From NCBI GenBank assembly GCA_900540685.1, contig UQGS01000080.1:1-6220 (forward strand): a DNA stretch of 6,220 nt. The letters run 5' to 3'. Below, piece by piece: positions 1 to 5,496 of the stretch. The position numbers were made by a program, and so were the translations under genes. Position 1 is the first letter of the stretch. Each line of letters opens with the position of its first letter. The notes beneath the pieces are model-generated. The model was not told the DNA's origin. It did no database searches and was given only the letters and a program-made list of their open reading frames with translations. The stretch is from an uncultured Catenibacterium sp. (GTDB lineage: Bacteria > Bacillota_I > Bacilli_A > Erysipelotrichales > Coprobacillaceae).

Positions 1-55
1 TCACACCCCTGACTTTTTCAAAGCTTGAGTAAACCCCAAGTCTATTTAGTTACTC

Positions 56-93
56 AAAAAGACTTGAATGGGGGAATATTCAAGTCTTTTTTT
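56..93 (+). terminator. Strong intrinsic terminator, probably bidirectional
   Basis: GACTTGAAT (61-69) pairs perfectly with ATTCAAGTC (78-86) around an 8-base loop. The A-run 56-60 pairs with the start of the T-run 87-93. The forward transcript thus ends in seven U after the stem, and the reverse transcript also ends in U-rich sequence. No gene in the window ends here, so it should close a gene lying to the left. Confidence 0.85.
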
Positions 94-150
94 CTGCTTT
101 TCTTTTCGTTTATTATTATAGCACGAACTGTAATCGCTATCAATAATTAT

Positions 151-179
151 TTTACATATACCCAATCTCTCCATATAAT
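151..179 (+). promoter_or_regulatory. Sigma-A-type promoter of the HAD gene
   Basis: TTTACA (151-156), a 17-base spacer and a perfect TATAAT (174-179) give a near-consensus housekeeping promoter. Transcription should start near 186. That leaves a leader of only about 24 bases, carrying the GGAGG at 196-200. No operator-like repeat is seen around it. Confidence 0.8.
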
Positions 180-209
180 GGTAAAGTATTGATATGGAGG
201 AATTACAGA

Positions 210-863
210 ATGTTGGAAAATAAAAAGAATGTATTATTTGACATGGATGGACTACTCATTGATAGTGAAGCTTTAGGAATCAAGATGTGGGAAAAGGTAT
301 TCGCTAGTCATAATGAACCATTTAATCCAGAAGCTGCTTATAAAACAATTGGCTCAAACGGTCTAGCAGCACAAGAAATGCTGGAGAAAATCACAGGTAA
401 TAGATACTACTTTACTCGCTTTAGAGAAGATAAAATTAAAGAAACAAGAAAATACTTAGAAACAAACCCTATGCCAGTAAAAAAAGGAGCACATGAACTA
501 TTAACTTACTTAAAAGATAATGGTTATACTCTTGTTTTAACAAGTTCAACTTTTGAACCAGATGTACTATTCTCACTAAAGTCTGCTGGTTTAGACAAGT
601 ACTTTGATAAGTTTGTATGTGGTGATCATGTTACTCGTGCTAAACCTAATCCGGAGATATTTAATAAAGCTATAGAACTATACAACCTTAAGAAAGAAGA
701 AACATTTATTCTAGAAGATTCTAGAAACGGTATTATTGCGGCAGATGCTGCAGGTATTGATGTTATTGGAGTACCTGATTTAGTAGATATTAGTGATATG
801 ACACAATCACATCTACTATGTCTTAAGGAAAATCTTCTGAAAGTACTAGATTTAATTAAATAA
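210..863 (+). CDS. HAD-superfamily phosphatase / beta-phosphoglucomutase-like hydrolase
   Basis: A 217-residue cytosolic HAD hydrolase of the type with a helical cap after motif I. All four HAD motifs are present. Motif I is DMDGLLIDS at 11-19, with nucleophile Asp11 and acid/base Asp13. Motif II is the T-S pair at 111-112 after a hydrophobic strand. Motif III is Lys145 in RAKPNPEIF. Motif IV is EDSRNGI at 169-175, with the metal-binding acidic pair 169-170. The cap is residues 18-85 or so. KPNPEIF and EDSRNG are typical of the beta-phosphoglucomutase/sugar-phosphatase group; the exact phosphorylated substrate cannot be read from sequence. The ATG at 210 is preferred over an upstream in-frame TTG at 189 because GGAGG (196-200) sits 9 bases before it, inside the longer reading. 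It has its own promoter and appears monocistronic. Confidence 0.9.
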   Translation: MLENKKNVLFDMDGLLIDSEALGIKMWEKVFASHNEPFNPEAAYKTIGSNGLAAQEMLEKITGNRYYFTRFREDKIKETRKYLETNPMPVKKGAHELLTYLKDNGYTLVLTSSTFEPDVLFSLKSAGLDKYFDKFVCGDHVTRAKPNPEIFNKAIELYNLKKEETFILEDSRNGIIAADAAGIDVIGVPDLVDISDMTQSHLLCLKENLLKVLDLIK

Positions 864-896
864 TTTAAGAATACAAACCTCTTATCACCTCTAACA

Positions 897-905
897 TGAT
901 ACAAT
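897..905 (+). promoter_or_regulatory. Extended -10 promoter of the SseB-like/mscL operon
   Basis: TG (897-898), one base, then TACAAT (900-905) forms an extended -10 element. No convincing -35 is found 16-18 bases upstream, as is common for extended -10 promoters. Start of transcription would be near 911-912, at the edge of the AGGAAGGAGG ribosome binding site (911-920), so the leader would be very short. Confidence 0.55.
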
Positions 906-927
906 AGAAAAGGAAGGAGGTTTTTTG

Positions 928-1887
928 ATGGATTATAATGGTTTAAGTATTGTATCACCACAATATTATCCTGATGATGAAAAATGGAATGATTTCTTTA
1001 ACCTTTGGTTTCAGGGCTATGATCTGAATACAGATACCACAGAACGTTTTCATTATTTGATCTCTCATTCAGATTATCTTGTTATGGTTCAAAGATCACT
1101 TGATGATAATTCAGATTATGAAATCATATCTGTATCTAATGAACAACAACAATCCTATTTACCTGCTTTCACTAATATAAAGGAGATAACAGACTATATA
1201 GACCTTCCAGAACCACAAATAGGATACCAGGTAGAAGTAATGGTAGCATCTTATAAACGTCTCTTAGACGAGATATATACACGTACAGAAGGTTTAAGTG
1301 GTTTAGTGATTAATCCTTTCTCACAGAAGCTAGTAGCTGATGAGAAGCTTTTAAATAGTATTGGACACAATACAACTACAGGTATTAATCATCAAGAAGA
1401 TTTACCTAGTCTTGTACCTGCTAATTTAAAGTTTAGAAAGAACATGAAGATCTATCATTCTAATGGTAAAGATCCTCATGCAAAAGAGTTGTTAAAAGAG
1501 AGTGTAGAAGACCTTATGGAGGATGGGGTCTTTGCTTGTCCTGTACTTGTAAATAAGAAAGACTTATATACAAATAAGACAGGAGAACTATCATTACATA
1601 CAGGTGCTGATATTTATATCAAACCTCTTATGTGTTCTCATGCTGATCCTAATAAACTTTATATTAGTTTATTTACAGGATTAGATGATGTAAGAAGAGT
1701 AGATATGAGTCATGATGAACCTGATATGGAAATGATTATTACATGTCAATCTTTTGAATCATACAAGGATGTATTGTTTTCTAGTAATGCATTCTGTGGT
1801 ATTCTCATTAATCCTTTTACAGATCATCTAGGGTTTTCTAAAGACATGCTAGATGAAATGTTTTATAATAAAGAAACTATCAACTAA
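928..1887 (+). CDS. SseB-N-like tandem-domain protein, paralogue 1
   Basis: A 319-residue soluble protein, first of three tandem paralogues. It reads as two similar halves. The N-terminal half has a strand-turn LPAFTNIKEI (78-87) and, about 40 residues on, GLVINPF (125-131). The C-terminal half repeats this with YISLFTGLDDV (245-255) and GILINPF (291-297). The LFTS-like segment followed by an INP-F motif is the pattern I associate with the SseB N-terminal domain family, named after E. coli 'enhanced serine sensitivity' SseB, whose biochemical role is poorly defined. The start is ATG 928, with AGGAAGGAGG (911-920) seven bases upstream; a TTG directly before it (925) is in frame but less likely. 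It is the most divergent of the three and has little of the acidic character of its neighbours. Thirteen bases separate it from the next start. Confidence 0.75.
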   Translation: MDYNGLSIVSPQYYPDDEKWNDFFNLWFQGYDLNTDTTERFHYLISHSDYLVMVQRSLDDNSDYEIISVSNEQQQSYLPAFTNIKEITDYIDLPEPQIGYQVEVMVASYKRLLDEIYTRTEGLSGLVINPFSQKLVADEKLLNSIGHNTTTGINHQEDLPSLVPANLKFRKNMKIYHSNGKDPHAKELLKESVEDLMEDGVFACPVLVNKKDLYTNKTGELSLHTGADIYIKPLMCSHADPNKLYISLFTGLDDVRRVDMSHDEPDMEMIITCQSFESYKDVLFSSNAFCGILINPFTDHLGFSKDMLDEMFYNKETIN

Positions 1888-1892
1888 GGAGG
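1886..1892 (+). promoter_or_regulatory. Ribosome binding site that fixes a TTG start
   Basis: AAGGAGG overlaps the TAA stop of the preceding gene (1885-1887) and lies 8 bases before TTG 1901. No ATG or GTG lies at a suitable distance. The ATG at 1853, in frame upstream, sits inside the previous gene without a good site. The site therefore decides for the TTG start and suggests translational coupling. Confidence 0.75.
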
Positions 1893-1900
1893 AAAAGAAG

Positions 1901-2863
1901 TTGAATTACAAACCTTTAAAAGATGGTCAGTCATTTACTACTACAAAATGGGCTGAATCCCTTGAAGCATGGAAAAAGGCTCAGACTGACAAGGAAGTCG
2001 CTTATAGTGCATTCCTTAAGAACTTAACAGAAGCACATTATTATGGTTATATGAATTTACCAGAAAATGGTGAAAATATTGATTATGATCATTCATTCTT
2101 TACTATCTCACCACAGGATGGAAGTAAGAACTTTATTTCTGTCTATACTACAATGAAAGAATTAGAAAGCAGTCTTGCGAAACCTGAAACATCTATGCCA
2201 GGTAGAAAAGTAGCTGCAGTAGAAGTTAGCTATGCTTTTCTTGCGAGAGAATTAACACTTGCGGATAGTGATCAGATTGATGGTATTGTGATTAACCCAT
2301 TTAGTGATGACTATATTCTTACAAGAGAAGAATTAGTAGAGATTTCTCAACGTTGCTGTTCAGGTTTAGACCGTACAGAAAACTTAGGCTCTACTCCAGC
2401 AAATATCTTTATTAAAGAATTCTGGAAAGTATTCCAGAATGAAGAAGATGATGATCAGAGAGCTGAAGTCTTTAGTCATATTCTTGAAGCATTAAATAAA
2501 GCTGCACTTGCGATACCTATTATGGTTAGAAAAGATGATTTAGTCGTAGAAGATGGACAGACATTTATTGCTAATCCAAATACTGATTTAGCTATCAGAA
2601 TGTTATCAAGTGAAGATCATGGTGATCATGCAAACATTGTTCCTCTATTTACATCACAAGAAGATATTGAAACATTAGATGGATGGAATGCAGAAGATGA
2701 AGAAAGAAAAGCACTTCTTATGACTTCTGATCTAGAAACACATCTTGTAGGACTTAATAATGGTGAAGGATTCGATGCTATCGCTATTAATCCATTTACT
2801 GATAATATTGTACTTACAAAAGAAATCCTAACTACAATGGGATATATGGATGAGGAGGAGTAA
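1901..2863 (+). CDS. SseB-N-like tandem-domain protein, paralogue 2 (TTG start)
   Basis: A 320-residue acidic soluble protein with the same two-unit plan. Unit one has ISVYTTMKEL (79-88), an EVSYAFL strand (108-114) and GIVINPF (128-134). Unit two has IPIMVRKDDL (205-214), VPLFTSQEDI (247-256) and AIAINPF (293-299). The central linker (about 150-200) is helical and rich in Glu/Asp. The second unit fits best what I know of SseB N-terminal domains: a lead strand ending in 'v.kddL', then PLFTS, then INPF near the end. The TTG start at 1901 is chosen from the well-spaced AAGGAGG; a longer reading from ATG 1853 would overlap the preceding gene by 35 bases and add a Lys-rich tail absent from the paralogues. 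The TTG start and the position as second gene suggest lower, coupled expression. Only four bases separate its stop from the next ATG. Function is unknown. Confidence 0.75.
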   Translation: MNYKPLKDGQSFTTTKWAESLEAWKKAQTDKEVAYSAFLKNLTEAHYYGYMNLPENGENIDYDHSFFTISPQDGSKNFISVYTTMKELESSLAKPETSMPGRKVAAVEVSYAFLARELTLADSDQIDGIVINPFSDDYILTREELVEISQRCCSGLDRTENLGSTPANIFIKEFWKVFQNEEDDDQRAEVFSHILEALNKAALAIPIMVRKDDLVVEDGQTFIANPNTDLAIRMLSSEDHGDHANIVPLFTSQEDIETLDGWNAEDEERKALLMTSDLETHLVGLNNGEGFDAIAINPFTDNIVLTKEILTTMGYMDEEE

Positions 2864-2867
2864 AAGA

Positions 2868-3848
2868 ATGAGTAAACCATTATTAAATACAACACCAGTA
2901 GAAACAACTGATAAAGAATGGAAAGAAAGCTGTGGAAAATATGGAGAAGCTTCTTTTACTGCAACTAAACTAAATGATGACTTAATGCATGCATTCAAGA
3001 CTTATACATTCCTTACATATATTTCTGTAGAAGATGGAGATGAAGATTCTTTCTTCCTACAGACAGTATATGATGATGACGGTGATGAATGGTATGCTAT
3101 TTATTCTACTGTAGAAGGTGCAAAAGAATCTTCTATTCTAGAAGATGCTGATTTCCCAGATCGTCAGAATGTATTAGTAGAAGTAGACTATGAATTCTTA
3201 TTAAATGAATTATTCAATACCGGTGATGATGAAATCTATGGTATTGTGATTAACCCAGAAACAGATGCATTCACACTTGATAGAGATTCATTAAGTCATA
3301 TGGGTGTAGAAGAAAATGAAGGTGTAGACCACCATGAAACAATTGGTCATAGAGTACCAGGTAACATGGAATTCTCTTGGTTATATAATGAATATATGGA
3401 AGCAGAAGGCGATGATGAAAAAGACAAATTCCAATCACTTATGGAAGATGTCGTTGAACGCTCATGTCTTGCTTTAATGGTTATTGTGGATAAAGCAGAT
3501 CTAGTTACTTTACCAGATGGTACATATGATTTAAAGAAGGAAGGTTCTATGATTATTCCTTCATTATCTGCAGAAGATGATGATGGTAATGAATTAAGCT
3601 ATTTACCACTCTTTACATCTAATGAACAGATTGATAAATGGGGTATCAAAGATAATGTTGAATTACAGGAAGGACAGGTATTAGTCAGCCAGTGTCGTCC
3701 ATTTGATCAGCATATTGCAACATTCTTAGGAGCTGGAGAGTATGATGCTTTATTAATTAACCCTTTTGATCAGGCATTTATTATCAACAAGAAATTCATT
3801 GAGGCTATTAGTGGTAATCTTGAGGAAGAAGAAACACCTGCTGCATAA
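2868..3848 (+). CDS. SseB-N-like tandem-domain protein, paralogue 3
   Basis: A 326-residue, strongly acidic soluble protein, third of the paralogues. Unit one shows YAIYSTVEGA (76-85), the strand VEVDYEFLL (104-112) and GIVINPE (125-131). The Phe of the INPF motif is replaced by Glu here, the only such change among the six units. Unit two has LMVIVDKADL (203-212), LPLFTSNEQI (246-255) and ALLINPF (294-300). The C-terminus is acidic (EEEE, then TPAA). The start is ATG 2868 with AGGAGG (2853-2858) nine bases before it, lying inside the end of the previous gene; an upstream in-frame ATG at 2850 would put this site inside the coding region. Paralogues 2 and 3 resemble each other more than either resembles 1. 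It is followed after 22 bases by mscL with no terminator between, so all four genes are probably one transcript. Confidence 0.75.
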   Translation: MSKPLLNTTPVETTDKEWKESCGKYGEASFTATKLNDDLMHAFKTYTFLTYISVEDGDEDSFFLQTVYDDDGDEWYAIYSTVEGAKESSILEDADFPDRQNVLVEVDYEFLLNELFNTGDDEIYGIVINPETDAFTLDRDSLSHMGVEENEGVDHHETIGHRVPGNMEFSWLYNEYMEAEGDDEKDKFQSLMEDVVERSCLALMVIVDKADLVTLPDGTYDLKKEGSMIIPSLSAEDDDGNELSYLPLFTSNEQIDKWGIKDNVELQEGQVLVSQCRPFDQHIATFLGAGEYDALLINPFDQAFIINKKFIEAISGNLEEEETPAA

Positions 3849-3870
3849 TTAAACTAAAGGGAGACACAAC

Positions 3871-4266
3871 ATGAAGAAACTATGGAATGAATTCAAAGAA
3901 TTCGCATTTAAAGGAAATGTCATTGATATGGCTGTCGGTGTAATTCTAGGTACTGCCATTACTGCTGTTGTCACATCCCTTGTACAGGATATTATTATGC
4001 CTGTACTATCTGCAATCATTAAGATTCCATCTGATATTACAGAATTAACTCTTAAGATTAATAATATTAATATCAAGTATGGATCATTCCTTTCTAACCT
4101 CATTAACTTCTTATTAATGGCTTTCTGTATCTTTATCTGCATTAAAGCGATTAATAAGGTCATGAGCTTCCGTAAGAAGGAAGAAGAAAAAGCAGCACCA
4201 GCACCAAAGCCAGAAGACATTGTATTATTAGAAGAAATCAGAGATCTTCTAAAAGAAAAAAAATAA
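3871..4266 (+). CDS. mscL: Large-conductance mechanosensitive channel MscL
   Basis: A 131-residue inner-membrane protein that forms a homopentameric tension-gated pore and releases solutes on hypo-osmotic shock. The sequence is clearly MscL. It has a short N-terminal amphipathic helix (residues 1-13, MKKLWNEFKEFAFKGN start), then pore-lining TM1 (about 15-46) with the signature DMAVGVILGTAI and the conserved QDIIMP end. A short external loop (about 50-69) precedes TM2 (about 72-98), then the basic RKK and a charged C-terminal helix (114-131, EDIVLLEEIRDLL) after an Ala-Pro linker. Length is close to the family norm. The start is ATG 3871 with AAAGGGAG (3856-3863 region) upstream. It is the last gene of the SseB-like operon. 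Its final codons are an A-run that doubles as the U-tract of the terminator for the convergent gene. Confidence 0.97.
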   Translation: MKKLWNEFKEFAFKGNVIDMAVGVILGTAITAVVTSLVQDIIMPVLSAIIKIPSDITELTLKINNINIKYGSFLSNLINFLLMAFCIFICIKAINKVMSFRKKEEEKAAPAPKPEDIVLLEEIRDLLKEKK

Positions 4267-4281
4267 GCACCTAAGTGCTTA
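4256..4281 (-). terminator. Intrinsic terminator of the small minus-strand gene
   Basis: Read on the minus strand, TAAGCAC, loop TTAG, GTGCTTA (4281 down to 4264) is a perfect 7-bp hairpin. Eight T follow it (complement of A 4256-4263). The first arm contains the stop codon of the minus gene and the second arm contains the complement of the mscL stop. Forward transcripts form the same hairpin but have no U-run after it, so it mainly serves the minus strand. Confidence 0.8.
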
Positions 4282-4476
4282 TAAAGAAGGATCTTCAAGA
4301 TCATCATTAAGATAAGTCGTTCTCTTAGACTTATCTTTTTTTATTTGGTCTGTACTAAAAGTGACTGTTTCTTTTGTATTGGTAGGTGCTGTATTTACAA
4401 GATTGACACCTAATGACCATTCTTCTAGTTCTTCCTCTAGAGTATCTGCATCCTTTGCTTTTACTTTAATAGCCAT
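4279..4476 (-). CDS. Small protein of unknown function, 65 residues
   Basis: I do not recognise this family. The product would be small, soluble and highly charged: a basic N-terminus (MAIKVKAKDA), an acidic helix-like stretch with EEELEEW (14-20), a Thr-rich middle (29-42), a Lys/Arg cluster (47-53) and an acidic end (DDLEDPSL). No membrane segment, cysteine motif or signal peptide is seen. ATG at 4476 is chosen because AAAGAGGTG (4491 to 4483) lies six bases before it; a longer frame to 4509 lacks such a site. A TATAAT at 4504-4499, the ribosome site and a perfect terminator overlapping the stop all argue that it is a real gene. Against it, the forward terminator of mscL lies inside its coding region. 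It is convergent with mscL (12 bases between stops) and divergent from the gene at 4570. Confidence 0.6.
   Translation of the reverse strand: MAIKVKAKDADTLEEELEEWSLGVNLVNTAPTNTKETVTFSTDQIKKDKSKRTTYLNDDLEDPSL
4309..4342 (+). terminator. Intrinsic terminator of the SseB-like/mscL operon
   Basis: AAGATAAGTC (4309-4318) pairs perfectly over 10 bp with GACTTATCTT (4328-4337) around a 9-base loop and runs into seven T (4336-4342). It lies 43 bases beyond the mscL stop, inside the coding region of the convergent 65-codon gene. Confidence 0.85.
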
Positions 4477-4482
4477 ACACTT

Positions 4483-4491
4483 CACCTCTTT
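4483..4491 (-). promoter_or_regulatory. Ribosome binding site deciding the start of the small minus gene
   Basis: On the minus strand AAAGAGGTG (4491 to 4483) ends six bases before ATG 4476. It supports the 65-codon reading over the longer 76-codon one. Confidence 0.6.
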
Positions 4492-4498
4492 CGAATTA

Positions 4499-4526
4499 AT
4501 TATATACATAATGAACTCTTTTTAAA
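4499..4526 (-). promoter_or_regulatory. Promoter of the small minus gene
   Basis: TATAAT on the minus strand (4504 to 4499), with a weak TTTAAA (4526 to 4521) about 16 bases upstream. Transcription would start near 4492, at the upstream edge of the AAAGAGGTG ribosome site, so the leader would be very short. The -10 is perfect but the -35 is poor. Confidence 0.45.
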
Positions 4527-4538
4527 AGCGAATAATAA

Positions 4539-4547
4539 TGTTAAAAT
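4539..4547 (+). promoter_or_regulatory. Extended -10 promoter of the 202-residue gene
   Basis: TG (4539-4540), one base, TAAAAT (4542-4547): an extended -10 element. A T-run near 4519-4523 is the only -35 candidate. It lies back to back with the minus-strand promoter, whose -35 region it shares. AAAGGAG (4553-4559) follows directly, ten bases before ATG 4570. Confidence 0.5.
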
Positions 4548-4569
4548 ATGGGAAAGGAGTGTATTTGTT

Positions 4570-5178
4570 ATGATAATAGACTTAAACCAGATCCTATCTA
4601 TTTTTAATATAGATTATGAAATTGTAAAGGACAATAACAAACTAGGGGGAGCATCTCTTCCTAAACAATTCAACCAGGGAGGAGAAATAGAAGCGACCTT
4701 CCTCTCACGTAAATTTAAATTGATTTATGATCCAGACAGAATAAAACCAGAATGGGATCAAGTAGGACATAAGAACTATGCGATGCTATTTATGGAAGAT
4801 AAGCCAGGCATCATCTATCAGAAAAAAGGTTTAACTTCTCAATCAGGATGCTTTGTATTAAAGTATGAAGGTGTTAAATATAAGATGTATAGAGTAGGTT
4901 TAGAAACAGGTTATGTATATCCTATCTATGAAGGTTCTAAACTAGTAGCCTGCATTATGGCAGATAAATCTATCTTCAATGAATTAAACCTCTATCATAT
5001 TTATGCTTTAAATAAATCATATAGTTATATTTCATGTATATTTGGCTTATATCTTGATGCATGTATCCAGTTAAAGTATGGTCCTCTAATCACTTCACCA
5101 AACTTTATTGCTGGAAAGAGCTTAAAGAAGAAATATGATCCTGCTTTTATTGAAAAAATAAAGGATATGGAGAAATAA
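4570..5178 (+). CDS. Conserved-looking protein of unknown function, 202 residues
   Basis: I do not recognise this protein. It has no signal peptide or clear membrane helix and should be cytosolic. It is rich in short beta-strand-like, Tyr-containing segments (KLIYDPDRI 50-58, AMLFMEDKPGIIYQ 71-84, GCFVLKYEGVKYKMYRVG 93-110). These are followed by YVYPIYEGSKLVACIM (115-130) and then a more hydrophobic helical-looking stretch, IYALNKSYSYISCIFGLYLD (144-163). The alternation of basic-aromatic strands followed by one hydrophobic helix recalls a tubby/LURP-one-like barrel (YxjI-type), but this is a weak guess with no diagnostic motif. The start is ATG 4570 with AAAGGAG ten bases upstream and an extended -10 promoter before that. 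It stands alone: divergent from the small minus gene, and followed by a new promoter rather than a clear terminator of its own. Confidence 0.7.
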   Translation: MIIDLNQILSIFNIDYEIVKDNNKLGGASLPKQFNQGGEIEATFLSRKFKLIYDPDRIKPEWDQVGHKNYAMLFMEDKPGIIYQKKGLTSQSGCFVLKYEGVKYKMYRVGLETGYVYPIYEGSKLVACIMADKSIFNELNLYHIYALNKSYSYISCIFGLYLDACIQLKYGPLITSPNFIAGKSLKKKYDPAFIEKIKDMEK

Positions 5179-5193
5179 AGCGTAACAAACATA

Positions 5194-5222
5194 TTGTTGT
5201 TATACAAAAAGTATGCTAATAT
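5194..5222 (+). promoter_or_regulatory. Strong promoter upstream of a short transcript, with inverted repeat
   Basis: TTGTTG (5194-5199), a 17-base spacer and TAATAT (5217-5222) preceded by TG-C (5214-5216) give both a -35 and an extended -10. An inverted repeat GTAACAA (5182-5188) / TTGTTAT (5197-5203) overlaps the -35, as an operator would. No protein gene follows. Transcription from about 5229 would stop at the terminator ending near 5293. Confidence 0.55.
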
Positions 5223-5228
5223 GACTTT

Positions 5229-5293
5229 GGGAGTCGTATTACGATTATTATAGCTCTTGGAAAGGTCTGAAATAGGGAGTCAGATCTTTTTTT
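5229..5293 (+). ncRNA. Candidate small RNA of about 65 bases
   Basis: The stretch between the promoter's predicted start (about 5229) and the U-run of the terminator (5287-5293) has no start codon with a ribosome site. GGGAGTC occurs twice, at 5229-5235 and 5275-5281; the second copy is in the loop and 3' arm of the terminator hairpin. The 5' half can form TCGT/ACGA (5234-5244 region). It could instead be only the readthrough terminator of the preceding gene plus a chance promoter. I know no family that matches. Confidence 0.3.
5261..5293 (+). terminator. Intrinsic terminator
   Basis: AAAGGTCTGA (5261-5270) pairs with TCAGATCTTT (5280-5289), 10 bp with one G-U, around a 9-base loop, and is followed by T 5287-5293. 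It would end both the 202-residue gene's transcript (stop 83 bases upstream) and the short transcript from the 5194 promoter. Confidence 0.8.
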
Positions 5294-5428
5294 ATTTATG
5301 TTCATACTTAGTTCATATACCAGGATTATAGTAATAACTGTAAAGAGGGCCACTCCCTAATAATAAAAGCGTCCTGTTTACGATTCATAAATAAAACTCC
5401 CTTCTAATTGTATTAAATTGTTTTTTAG
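5294..5428. other. Intergenic stretch without a confident gene
   Basis: No confident gene is seen here. On the minus strand, ATG 5388 to stop 5326 encodes 20 codons (begins MNRKQDAF, contains REWPSLQ) with AGAAGGGAG (5404 to 5396) eight bases upstream, but no convincing promoter. On the plus strand AGGG (5346-5349) / CCCT (5355-5358) can form a small hairpin. Something must feed the terminator at 5429-5456, but no clear plus-strand promoter was found in this stretch. Confidence 0.4.
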
Positions 5429-5456
5429 AACCACTGGCTCTCCTCCAGTGGTTTTT
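5429..5456 (+). terminator. Intrinsic terminator just upstream of the tRNA
   Basis: AACCACTGG (5429-5437) pairs perfectly with CCAGTGGTT (5445-5453) around a 7-base loop, followed by T 5452-5456. It insulates the tRNA promoter from upstream transcription. The minus strand has no U-run in the right place. Confidence 0.8.
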
Positions 5457-5458
5457 AC

Positions 5459-5486
5459 TTGTTTAAAAATAGCAGGAGACTATAAT
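5459..5486 (+). promoter_or_regulatory. tRNA promoter
   Basis: TTGTTT (5459-5464), a 16-base spacer and a perfect TATAAT (5481-5486). Transcription would begin about 5493, only four bases before the mature tRNA 5' end, as is common for single tRNA genes. Confidence 0.7.
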
Positions 5487-5496
5487 ATATGTAGAT

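Noticed and set aside
626..961. Minus-strand open frame of 111 codons opposite the HAD gene.
   Set aside because: It lies opposite a clear HAD gene and the operon promoter, with no ribosome site; it is a shadow frame.
2626..2907. Minus-strand open frame of 93 codons opposite the end of paralogue 2.
   Set aside because: Shadow of real coding sequence, low-complexity Ser-rich translation, no ribosome site.
3849..4307. Minus-strand open frame of 152 codons opposite mscL.
   Set aside because: mscL on the plus strand is unmistakable; the antisense frame has no family signature and no suitable start site.
5025..5207. Minus-strand open frame of 60 codons opposite the end of the 202-residue gene.
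   Set aside because: No ribosome site, and it overlaps a better-supported gene.
5298..5360. Plus-strand 20-codon hydrophobic frame starting at ATG 5298 (MFILSSYTRI...).
   Set aside because: It starts right after a strong terminator with no ribosome binding site or convincing promoter.
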